NCBI GenBank assembly: GCA_937903155.1
Contig: CALCZU010000117.1
Coordinates: 1 to 5,712, forward strand
From: an uncultured Bdellovibrionales bacterium
GTDB taxonomy: Bacteria > Bdellovibrionota > FAC87 > UBA2466
Direction of reading: 5' to 3'
DNA: 5,712 bases
Shown here: one piece after another, positions 1-5,650 of the stretch
Layout: each line of letters starts with the position of its first letter
Position numbering within the stretch: position 1 is the first letter of the stretch
Notes under the pieces: generated by a model
The model's database searches: none
Seen by the model: the letters and a program-made list of their open reading frames with translations, nothing else
What the model was told of the DNA's origin: nothing
Made by a program: the position numbers and the translations under genes

Positions 1-1
1 A

Positions 2-238
2 AAAGAAAAGGATGCGGCGAGTGCCGCGGCTCTTCAATTAAAACTTCTCGCAAAACATAGTACGTGCGGAACCTCTTCGAAAGAGGACGGAAACACTTTC
101 TACCTCCAGTACGCGAAAGAACAGCGTCAATACACGTTCGATGCGGCGTCGGACACTCTCGTCTTTGATAAGGATCAAACGTTGAAACTTTGGACCCGAC
201 GCTTTACGAATGGAGCAGATCAAACTTTTCGTTTTTAA
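2..238 (+). CDS. C-terminal part of an unrecognised protein (5' end outside window)
   Basis: An open frame runs from base 2 to the TAA at 236-238 and gives 78 residues with no start codon in view, so this is the 3' end of a longer plus-strand gene. The frame is supported by continuous coding up to a strong terminator 15 bases beyond the stop. The protein piece begins lysine/alanine-rich and probably helical (KEKDAASAALQLKLLAKH). It then turns into alternating polar and aromatic residues suggestive of beta strands (NTFYLQYAKEQRQYTFD, DTLVFDKDQTLKLWTRRF) and ends in TFRF. One cysteine is present. I do not recognise the family. The terminal phenylalanine and strand-like pattern could fit a pilin-like or outer-membrane beta protein, but this is too weak to call. 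It is convergent with the protease gene. Confidence 0.6.
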   Translation, partial: KEKDAASAAALQLKLLAKHSTCGTSSKEDGNTFYLQYAKEQRQYTFDAASDTLVFDKDQTLKLWTRRFTNGADQTFRF

Positions 239-253
239 AATTTGGCAGAGAAT

Positions 254-290
254 AAAAAATCCCTCTGTGTCGGCCACAGAGGGATTTTTT
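254..290. terminator. Bidirectional intrinsic terminator
   Basis: A perfect 16-bp stem (arms 254-269 and 275-290) closes on a 5-base loop (TCGGC). The core is ATCCCTCTGTG/CACAGAGGGAT. The arms end in six A's on the left and six T's, then one more T, on the right, so both strands read a GC-rich stem followed by a U-run. It sits between two convergent genes, the plus-strand gene ending at 238 and the minus-strand protease ending at 313, and can serve both. Confidence 0.93.
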
Positions 291-312
291 TATTTGAACT
301 TTTAGAGGGTGA

Positions 313-1134
313 TTACTTCACCATTTCTTTTAGCTTTGCGAGGAACATTTTTGTTGGAATCGCGATGTTCGCATTTTTCTCGGTGTACTCCGGAAGGGTT
401 AAGCTCACCGTTCCGCCGTTTCTGCGTTCAGCAACGTTGAGGCCTAAGATTTCTGGAGAGTTATTGATCATTGTGAACATTGGACCACCGGAAGCTCCGC
501 GGGTCATGTCGCAATCATGGAGCCAGATATTGCCAGTGCGTTTTTTCACGTAGCAACCGATGTTCGCCGTTGCGGTTTTTCCGTTGTTGTAGTCAGCGGA
601 GTATCCAGCAATCGTCACTCTATCGATATTTTCGTGAGTTTTTGTTCCCATCCATCCGTATTTGCTGCCAAGTGGATTTGTGAGACGGATAAGTGCCCAG
701 TCGCTTTCACGATTTTTGTCAGGATCGTTTGTTCCGTACCACATCCAGTTAATGCCCGATGTATCGGCGGCAACTCCGTTGATACGATTCGGCGAAAACT
801 TGATGTCCCACATTGGTTTTGCAGTAGCGCCAGAACCATTGAGGACGCAATGCGCTGCCGTGACGACCATGTCTTTAGAGACGAGAGTTCCGGTACATCC
901 GCTTGAAAGGTATCCAATCGGACTCCAAGGGTAATCTTTGGTCGTGATCGGTTTGCGATCATCGGTTCCAAATATATTATCCGTGGCGCTATTGTCTAAC
1001 GCTGCATAGGCGGCATCTTCGTCAACGAGACCGGATGATGTGCTTCCATCTAATGCGGATGCGATGTTCCCAAACGCTGCGGTGCACGCTGCGATGAATA
1101 CCCATTTGTTGATTGTCTTGATTGTTTTAGTCAT
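313..1134 (-). CDS. Secreted trypsin-fold serine protease (S1, V8/glutamyl-endopeptidase-like)
   Basis: This 273-residue protein is predicted to be exported and to cleave peptide bonds outside the cytoplasm. An N-terminal signal peptide (KTINKW, then VFIAACTAAFGNIASA) should be cut near residue 27 after ASA. Residues 28 to about 53 look like a propeptide. The segment IFGTDDRKPI (54-63) resembles the mature N-terminus of S1B glutamyl endopeptidases. The catalytic triad is visible: His95 in VTAAHC, Asp145 in SDWALIRL and Ser215 in GASGGP. Cys80/Cys96 bracket the His as in trypsin-like enzymes, and Cys194/Cys208 could form a second disulfide. The position after GL in EILGLN, where V8-type enzymes have the His that reads glutamate, appears to be Asn233, so glutamate specificity is doubtful. 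The ATG at 1134 has GGAG at 1143-1146 on the minus strand, 8 bases upstream. It is followed by a strong terminator and is probably monocistronic. The protease fold is secure; its substrate is unknown. Confidence 0.93.
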   Translation of the reverse strand: MTKTIKTINKWVFIAACTAAFGNIASALDGSTSSGLVDEDAAYAALDNSATDNIFGTDDRKPITTKDYPWSPIGYLSSGCTGTLVSKDMVVTAAHCVLNGSGATAKPMWDIKFSPNRINGVAADTSGINWMWYGTNDPDKNRESDWALIRLTNPLGSKYGWMGTKTHENIDRVTIAGYSADYNNGKTATANIGCYVKKRTGNIWLHDCDMTRGASGGPMFTMINNSPEILGLNVAERRNGGTVSLTLPEYTEKNANIAIPTKMFLAKLKEMVK

Positions 1135-1150
1135 GATTGTTTCTCCGTTT

Positions 1151-1200
1151 GTTAGCAGGAATTTCCCTCTTCCTACTTGCTAACGCGTAAACAGTAGGAA
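1151..1200 (-). promoter_or_regulatory. Overlapping inverted repeats in protease leader
   Basis: Just upstream of the protease ribosome site, the minus strand can form either of two hairpins. Hairpin A pairs TTCCTACT (1200-1193) with AGTAGGAA (1177-1170), 8 bp with a 15-base loop. Hairpin B pairs GTTAGCA plus GGAA (1184-1170, with AGTA bulged) with TTCCTGCTAAC (1161-1151), 11 bp with an 8-base loop, and ends five bases before the GGAG. Segment 1170-1177 is used by A and partly by B, so the two compete. This could be an RNA leader switch or a set of DNA operator half-sites. The repeats are seen directly; the regulatory role is inferred. No clear -35/-10 pair was found upstream, although 1210-1230 is a long A/T tract. 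Confidence 0.45.
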
Positions 1201-1259
1201 AAGTGGCTCAAAAAAGTTTTCTTTTTTTTATTGATTTTTGACGCGTGGAATTGAAAAAG

Positions 1260-1297
1260 AAGATCCCGTACTCGTGTCAAAGGGAGAACGGGATCTT
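1260..1297 (-). terminator. Intrinsic terminator of the cysteine-repeat gene
   Basis: A 10-bp stem, AAGATCCCGT (1260-1269) with ACGGGATCTT (1288-1297), has an 18-base loop that may extend by an inner CTC/GAG pairing. On the minus strand it follows the stop codon at 1306 by eight bases and runs into a T-rich tract (TCTTTTTC). T's also follow the right arm on the plus strand, but no plus-strand gene ends here. It separates the cysteine-repeat gene from the protease gene, so the two are probably transcribed separately. Confidence 0.85.
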
Positions 1298-1305
1298 TTT
1301 TTAAG

Positions 1306-1803
1306 TTAGTTGAGCGGTGCGCACTGACCGGTGTACCGGAGTGTGCGAACGACTTCGATAGCACCTTGTAGTGAATCGTAGCAACGGTTTAAAAGTAATT
1401 TTCCGTCTTCGCCCACAATGGAATACGGATGAGTCGAGCTGCATTGGCTGACGGTCAACACCTTACATTTTTGCGAAACGCTCGAAGTACATTGTCCTGT
1501 TTCGCTTAACCCGTAGAAGGCTTCGTAAGCGAGTGCAAGAGTTGAATAACATCGGTTAAGCATTAGAGTTCCCGATGCATCGGACACGCTATACGGATAG
1601 TCGCTCGCGCAGCTGTTCGTTGTGGAGAGTTTACAGGCTACTGGGGTCGACAAGCTACACTGTCCTGTCTCTCTAAAGAGATTAAAGACCTCGAGTGCTC
1701 CAGAGAACTGGCTGTAGCATTTACCCGAAAGGTTTTCGTTTTTGCTGTTCAAAACGGCATACGGATAATCGCTCGAGCAATTCGATGCGGTGACGATTTT
1801 ACA
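1306..1803 (-). repeat. Three in-frame 168-bp tandem coding repeats
   Basis: The repeat units on the minus strand are 1803-1636, 1635-1468 and 1467-1306. The last is shortened, running to the stop four residues after its final cysteine. Period is exactly 56 codons, judged by alignment of all twelve cysteines and of the PY, CY and TGQC motifs. The units are diverged in sequence, so this is an old internal duplication held in phase rather than a recent DNA expansion. Confidence 0.9.
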
Positions 1804-1872
1804 AGAGTCGTCCGCGGCAAAGAGAGCTGTTCCAAAAAATAGAGTCAATTTTAATAGATTAAATAGTTTCAT
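1306..1872 (-). CDS. Secreted protein of three tandem 56-residue Cys4 repeats, family unrecognised
   Basis: The chosen start gives 188 residues. An upstream in-frame TTG at 1917 is possible, but it lacks a ribosome site and would bury the signal peptide, whereas the ATG at 1872 has GGGGG just upstream. Residues 1-20 form a clear signal peptide (MKLFNLLKLTLFFGTALFAA). The rest is three head-to-tail repeats starting at Cys24, Cys80 and Cys136. Each has cysteines at identical offsets (C-x7-C-x19-C-x19-C) with no insertion or deletion. The consensus within a unit is CK..T...C(S/A)S..PY(S/A)(V/I), then (N/G)(R/K)CY, A.E and finally TGQC. Seven-residue linkers join the units. The even, phased cysteines suggest two disulfides per unit and an exported, stable fold. 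I know no named family with this pattern. A binding, inhibitory or structural role is possible but unproven. It is divergent from the ASH-domain gene and shares an inverted repeat with it. Confidence 0.9.
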   Translation of the reverse strand: MKLFNLLKLTLFFGTALFAADDSCKIVTASNCSSDYPYAVLNSKNENLSGKCYSQFSGALEVFNLFRETGQCSLSTPVACKLSTTNSCASDYPYSVSDASGTLMLNRCYSTLALAYEAFYGLSETGQCTSSVSQKCKVLTVSQCSSTHPYSIVGEDGKLLLNRCYDSLQGAIEVVRTLRYTGQCAPLN

Positions 1873-1876
1873 GATT

Positions 1877-1881
1877 CCCCC
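1877..1881 (-). promoter_or_regulatory. Ribosome binding site deciding the ATG at 1872
   Basis: The minus strand reads TTGGGGGAATCATG, putting a G-run four bases before the ATG at 1872. The spacing is slightly short. The alternative TTG at 1917 has no purine-rich site in front of it. The same style of start (GGGG, A-run, ATC, ATG) is seen on the divergent gene at 2032. Confidence 0.6.
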
Positions 1882-1920
1882 AAGACTCTTGTACAGAGGA
1901 GGAAATATGTACGTCAATCG

Positions 1921-2013
1921 CTAAACCGTGACGCAAGTTCTCATTTTTTCAATTTTTACAACAGTGTCGTTTTATAAAATTTAGAGAAAAAATTTCCATT
2001 TTTCACGGTTTAG
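1921..2013. promoter_or_regulatory. Divergent promoter region flanked by an 11-bp inverted repeat
   Basis: CTAAACCGTGA (1921-1931) and TCACGGTTTAG (2003-2013) are perfect inverted copies separated by 71 bases of AT-rich DNA. Each divergent gene therefore has TCACGGTTTAG upstream in its own reading direction. It ends 18 bases before the ATG at 2032 for the plus-strand gene and 48 bases before the ATG at 1872 for the minus-strand gene. This arrangement fits a pair of operator sites, or a shared promoter or leader element, coordinating the two genes. The repeat is seen directly; the role is inferred. Confidence 0.55.
1970..1979. promoter_or_regulatory. Candidate shared -10-like element
   Basis: TTTTATAAAA is a perfect palindrome near the centre of the divergent region. 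It contains TATAAA on both strands, so it could act as a -10 box in either direction. No convincing -35 hexamer sits at 17 bases on either side, so transcription starts are not fixed by sequence alone. Confidence 0.25.
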
Positions 2014-2031
2014 GCACGACGGGGAAAAATC

Positions 2032-2637
2032 ATGTGGAAAATTCCATTTTTGAGGGGCTTTTTCACAGTCATTCCGACACATTTTCAGGGCATTGTGAAA
2101 ATTAAGGAGAACGATATTTACTCAGAAATTCAAAACCTAGGCAAACTCTTCATCGGAGTCGTCGTCGTTGCAGGGCTCATCACGCTCTACAATCTCTTCT
2201 ACTTTCAAGAGGGCCAGTGGCAGGCAGAGAACAGCGGGGAGAAGTTCCTGACGTTTACTCCGGACCATTTTGAATTCGAATCCACAGCCCTTGGAACGTC
2301 CACCGAAGCCGTGAGATTTAAAGTCACCAATTATTCCATTCACGCTCTTGAAATCGGGTCGATTTTTGTAAAGAACCCGAATTTTACGGTCGTCTCCACC
2401 ACTTGTCCAAAACCTCCCATAGCATTGGGGCGAGGCGGGGACTGCGCCGTTGATGTTCAGTTTACTCCGACCGAAGTGGGTAAGTTTCAATCCAACTTAG
2501 AAATTTTTTATGTCCATGACTCTTCCACAGGATCCACCGAAGGGTTTAGCCCCATTCTGCGTGGAAAAGCGAGTCCTTCGCTTAGCGCAAATAAGAGTCC
2601 CAAAGACGGCGAAGCGAAAACTGCGGGCTACTACTGA
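2032..2637 (+). CDS. Single-pass membrane protein with ASH / choice-of-anchor-D-like beta domain
   Basis: This is a 201-residue protein. About 36 residues at the N-terminus, predicted cytoplasmic, precede one hydrophobic helix at roughly 37-59 (LGKLFIGVVVVAGLITLYNL). Residues about 73-180 form an Ig-like beta domain of the ASH/choice-of-anchor-D type. Signs are FESTALGTSTEAVRFKVTN, the region around NPNFTVVSTTCP, GGDCAVDVQFTP and the closing LEIFY strand. Cys125 and Cys138 lie where such domains often have a disulfide, consistent with an extracytoplasmic position. A short polar tail (181-201) follows. These domains usually mediate protein contacts and have no catalytic role. The ATG at 2032 has GGGG seven bases upstream. 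The gene is divergent from the cysteine-repeat gene and overlaps the glycosyltransferase gene tail-to-tail by 7 bp. Its partner and exact job are unknown. Confidence 0.85.
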   Translation: MWKIPFLRGFFTVIPTHFQGIVKIKENDIYSEIQNLGKLFIGVVVVAGLITLYNLFYFQEGQWQAENSGEKFLTFTPDHFEFESTALGTSTEAVRFKVTNYSIHALEIGSIFVKNPNFTVVSTTCPKPPIALGRGGDCAVDVQFTPTEVGKFQSNLEIFYVHDSSTGSTEGFSPILRGKASPSLSANKSPKDGEAKTAGYY

Positions 2638-4043
2638 TTTCGATTTTTACAATCTTCCCAAAGCGACGATTTTATAAACTGCGTTTCTAAGCACCATCCC
2701 TGATTTTTTAATGTTTCGATTCGAGCCTTTTCTGAATTTAAGAGGAGGTAAAGTGTTCTTCTTTCAGCCGGCGGCACGTCTTGAAGAGGGGGATAAACCG
2801 CCTCGAGGTCTACGTACCAGACGTAAACTCCGGCATCTCCAAAATTCGACGGTAGAGGGTAGTTATCTATGTATAAACCCTTAGCTTGAATGGCCAGTTT
2901 GCGGGTGCGGAGAGTTTCGATCTCTTCGGGGGGTTTTGCTCCGTGAACTCTTAAAGGGGTGTATTGCACTAAGAACAAGAGGGCGATGGATAAATATCTT
3001 GTCCCTGTCACTAGCATTCGATGCGGGATGGGGATTCTAACCAGTAGATTTTCTGCAATCAACCAAGCGACCCACGGAAGAATCGTAATCCAATATTGGC
3101 CGCCATTTAAATTTGCGCAGGCGTAAAGAATCGAAAACGTTACGAGTAAAATCAGCGGGATTTGAACCGACAATTTTTTCAGACGAAATAGAGAGAAAAA
3201 GATCAGCGGCAAAAGAAAGTGACTGTCTTTGAGAAGAAGCGACCAATATTTTAGGCCTACTAACCTCTGCCAATCCCAACGAGTCCCAAAACGCTGCTTC
3301 GATTGGCTGGCCCAATAGATTTCAAAGAAGTTGGGAACGGAACTAAAACGAACGGTTAGGTAATATAGGCCTAAGATGAAAAACATTCCCGAAAAAAACC
3401 AAACTAAAGTCTTGAGGGAAACGCTGAAATCTCGCCGCGCCTCTCGAAACCAAACCCACGCGAATGCGGGTCCGAAACCTAAGTTCACCATCCCTTTCTG
3501 CATAAATCCCAGCCCCAAAAGCAGGCCCGCTAAAAAGAGAATGCTTTTTTTACGAGGCTTGTCCGTGGGATTCGTAAACAGAAAGAGCGAACTCCCCGAA
3601 AAAAATAAGAGTCCGGGATCTAAGTATGCATTGGAGAAAAAGTTCGAGAAGCGATCAAAACTCCAAAGTAAAATCAGGGTCCACACGGCCGTCTTTTCAG
3701 ATGAGAGGCGACGTATTCCAAAAAAGAGCATGAGCATGCAAAGCACATAGAAAATCTGTCCCGGAATTCGAGCAACGGGATCGGTCGCCCCAAAAAGTTT
3801 GAAAAAAATGGCTTGAGTCCAATAGCCTAGATGGGGGTGCTCCGCATAAGGGATAAAGTCAGGAGTACTAGCTGACATAACTAACCACTCACCTGAACGC
3901 GCGATATTGCGAGAGACGGATGAATAAAAAGGTGCGTCGACGGACATTCCGATTTCAAAGTTTTTTGCGCCGACGGCAAGCATTGCAAGGCACACGATCC
4001 ATAACAAGATCTCCTTAAAAGGAAGTGCCTTGGAATCGGTCAT
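2631..4043 (-). CDS. GT-C family integral membrane glycosyltransferase (PMT/ArnT-like, GT39/GT83)
   Basis: This 470-residue polytopic protein has about 11-12 hydrophobic segments in residues 12-362 and a soluble C-terminal part (about 365-470). Enzymes of this superfamily move a sugar from a polyprenyl-phosphate carrier to a protein or lipid A acceptor on the outer face of the membrane. Family hallmarks are visible. There is an acidic first-loop motif (SVDAPFYSSV, Asp36, equivalent to the DE..Y region, followed by SGEWL). HPHLGYW (69-75) corresponds to the KPPLxYW motif, YLDPGLLFF (140-148) to the YTD segment, and GLGFMQKGM (177-185) to the LTKG motif. The substrate cannot be told from sequence. 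Its ATG directly follows the TAA of the ThyX-like gene with only a weak AAGAG site, so translation is probably coupled. No lipid-A or protein-O-mannosylation neighbour is in view. The last two codons overlap the convergent gene ending at 2637. Confidence 0.87.
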   Translation of the reverse strand: MTDSKALPFKEILLWIVCLAMLAVGAKNFEIGMSVDAPFYSSVSRNIARSGEWLVMSASTPDFIPYAEHPHLGYWTQAIFFKLFGATDPVARIPGQIFYVLCMLMLFFGIRRLSSEKTAVWTLILLWSFDRFSNFFSNAYLDPGLLFFSGSSLFLFTNPTDKPRKKSILFLAGLLLGLGFMQKGMVNLGFGPAFAWVWFREARRDFSVSLKTLVWFFSGMFFILGLYYLTVRFSSVPNFFEIYWASQSKQRFGTRWDWQRLVGLKYWSLLLKDSHFLLPLIFFSLFRLKKLSVQIPLILLVTFSILYACANLNGGQYWITILPWVAWLIAENLLVRIPIPHRMLVTGTRYLSIALLFLVQYTPLRVHGAKPPEEIETLRTRKLAIQAKGLYIDNYPLPSNFGDAGVYVWYVDLEAVYPPLQDVPPAERRTLYLLLNSEKARIETLKNQGWCLETQFIKSSLWEDCKNRNQ

Positions 4044-5612
4044 TTACAAACTCTTGCGCGCGTACTGAGAAATATCGTATTTCCAAACAGGAAGACCGCA
4101 GTACCTGTCGCCTTCAGGGCAATAGGGAGTGATCCCTGCACGTTGTCTTAGGTAGCAAGGCGCTTTTAAGTGTTCTCCGATTTTTGGATAGAGCGCATTA
4201 ACTTGAGAAATTTCATCGACGGTCGCTCTAAAAATTTCTTCTTGAGCGTTGTAACAAGACCGCAGCTTCCACTTATGGTGATACGCTTGCAGGTCGCCTG
4301 TCGAAACCATGCGAATCGAAACTGAATTGGGGAGAAGATAATGGGCAAACTCGTCGCTTACACCCATTTCTAAAAGCCTGTTCACAGCCGAAAAACTTCT
4401 CTCCATCGATTTTTCGTAGATTTCGAGCGCTTTCGCGTTTTGAGTCACACCGTAGGGGGTAATGTAGTCGGGTTTTCCGTGATAATGCAGGCGCATTACG
4501 GGGCGACTTGCCATGACCATACGATGTCTTTGATCTTGAGAATCCGCCGTGTGGCTAATCTTTTTGTAAAAGGTAAAATGCACATGGTGGAGAATCTGGC
4601 TAATCTTGTCATTCACACCGACATTCAGAGAATCTGCGAGTAAAGGATTTCGTTTCGGATCCAAAAGGATCGCGAGCGCTTCGTCTTCCGAGATTTCGGA
4701 AGTCGTTTTGCCAAGGGCCACTCTCAGCGAATCCGCGAGAAGCCCTTGTGCGTTTACCGTGTAATTCATCAGTTTCGAAGTTTTCCCTTCGAGTTTTAGG
4801 TCGAAGTCTTCCGCAAAGTGGGTCGTGACTTTGCGATTCTCCGCAAAAGCTTTGAGATACGAATACTCAGGTGTTTTTTCGAGCGGGATTTCATCTGAAA
4901 TATCTTTATCAAAGAGAGGATCGATTGATTTCACACAATCAATCATCTTCTGTACGACGATTCTTTGTTCTGCCGGCGTATCAAAACCTTGAATGATTTT
5001 TGCGTAACGTAACAGCGTAAGCGAGCTCACCGTGTGGTAGAGGTAAGCTGAAGTCCCAAGCCCTAGAGCGTAGCGGGCGACCTCGTAGCATCTTTTGTTG
5101 ACGGAAAGATCCCATTTTTCTTTGTATTTGCGTCGAGATTTAAAACGATCGTAATAGTCTTCGGACAAAGTGGGGCGAAGCGCTTCAATGAGATCTTCGT
5201 AGTCTTTCATTTGTGCCACAACTGTATCTTGGAAAATTCGCTTAGGCCCCTCTTCGAGAGGTGGAACCACAAAGTTTGTCGCTTTCACTCGGACGTAGCG
5301 TTGGCTGACTTGTTCGGAATTATAAAAAGGATGGCTGTGTAAGAAGCTCCAGATGAATTGTCTCGAAACCCCGGCAATAGAAAAAACAAAGTGCGCGTGT
5401 TGTCTTGTCGTGAGATGCCCCGCTTCGAGGGTTGAAGACGCAATTCGGTCTCGGAGCAAAATCGATTTTTCGTCTTTAGAGACGTCTTCGGGGTAAATGA
5501 CGCCCTTACCAGAGTAGCAAGTGCGGGCGGAGGCGACTGCGACTTCGTATGGGTTTGCAATTGAACCGACGATTTTGACTTCGATGTCTTTAAAGCTCTT
5601 AAGCTCTTCCAA
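4044..5612 (-). CDS. Long double-domain ThyX-like protein (FAD-dependent thymidylate synthase superfamily)
   Basis: At 522 residues it is about twice the usual ThyX length and contains two ThyX-like halves. ThyX makes dTMP from dUMP with methylene-tetrahydrofolate and reduced FAD. The N half (about 1-230) has HAHFVFSIAGVSRQ and SEQVSQRYV (Ser103, Arg105, Tyr106), but HSH (92-94) replaces the RHR signature. It ends in a helix pair closing with TPAEQRIV. The C half (about 280-490) has HHVHFTFYKKISH and QRHRM (RHR 362-364), but Val372 sits where the motif Ser is expected; Arg374 is kept. LLPNSVSIRMVSTGDLQAY and KLRSCYNAQEEI (Arg451) match the canonical ThyX end. A tail holds Cys486, Cys498 and Cys505. 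Start is TTG at 5612, fixed by AAGGA and by an in-frame stop at 5640-5642. It is first in an operon with the glycosyltransferase. Superfamily membership is strong; activity as a true thymidylate synthase is uncertain. Confidence 0.88.
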   Translation of the reverse strand: MEELKSFKDIEVKIVGSIANPYEVAVASARTCYSGKGVIYPEDVSKDEKSILLRDRIASSTLEAGHLTTRQHAHFVFSIAGVSRQFIWSFLHSHPFYNSEQVSQRYVRVKATNFVVPPLEEGPKRIFQDTVVAQMKDYEDLIEALRPTLSEDYYDRFKSRRKYKEKWDLSVNKRCYEVARYALGLGTSAYLYHTVSSLTLLRYAKIIQGFDTPAEQRIVVQKMIDCVKSIDPLFDKDISDEIPLEKTPEYSYLKAFAENRKVTTHFAEDFDLKLEGKTSKLMNYTVNAQGLLADSLRVALGKTTSEISEDEALAILLDPKRNPLLADSLNVGVNDKISQILHHVHFTFYKKISHTADSQDQRHRMVMASRPVMRLHYHGKPDYITPYGVTQNAKALEIYEKSMERSFSAVNRLLEMGVSDEFAHYLLPNSVSIRMVSTGDLQAYHHKWKLRSCYNAQEEIFRATVDEISQVNALYPKIGEHLKAPCYLRQRAGITPYCPEGDRYCGLPVWKYDISQYARKSL

Positions 5613-5619
5613 GTTTCTT

Positions 5620-5624
5620 TCCTT
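5620..5624 (-). promoter_or_regulatory. Ribosome binding site supporting the TTG start at 5612
   Basis: The minus strand reads AAGGAAAGAAACTTG, placing AGG about eight bases before the TTG. No in-frame ATG or GTG lies between this start and the upstream stop at 5640-5642. The first internal Met is residue 135, inside the conserved domain. The TTG is therefore the only sensible start. Confidence 0.75.
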
Positions 5625-5650
5625 TGTTTCGAGAATTCTCTATTAAAGAT

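Noticed and set aside
38..277. Minus-strand 79-residue open frame at the left edge
   Set aside because: It starts inside the terminator and lies antisense to the plus-strand coding frame ending at 238; it has no recognisable domain.
615..971. Second minus-strand open frame inside the protease gene
   Set aside because: It is a frame-shadow of the protease, whose catalytic motifs define the true frame.
1210..1227. AAAAAAG-TTTT-CTTTTTT hairpin as a terminator
   Set aside because: The stem is almost all A:T and lies beyond the much stronger terminator at 1260-1297 in the minus direction. It is better viewed as an AT-rich upstream tract of the protease.
1306..1803. CRISPR-like array
   Set aside because: The periodicity is 168 bp, in frame and diverged, and encodes protein repeats; there are no short identical repeats with unique spacers.
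1873..1917. TTG at 1917 as start of the cysteine-repeat gene (203 residues)
   Set aside because: It has no ribosome site, adds a non-conserved 15-residue segment ahead of a clean signal peptide, and the ATG at 1872 has a G-rich site.
2104..2118. AAGGAG followed six bases later by an in-frame ATT inside the ASH gene, a possible internal start
   Set aside because: The ribosome-site match is perfect but ATT is a very rare start. The ATG at 2032 has its own GGGG, and starting at 2116 would remove most of the N-terminal tail.
3376..3750. Plus-strand open frame of 124 residues rich in Lys/Arg/Ser
   Set aside because: It is entirely antisense to well-supported membrane segments of the glycosyltransferase. 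Its basic composition is what the complement of hydrophobic codons gives, and no family is recognisable.
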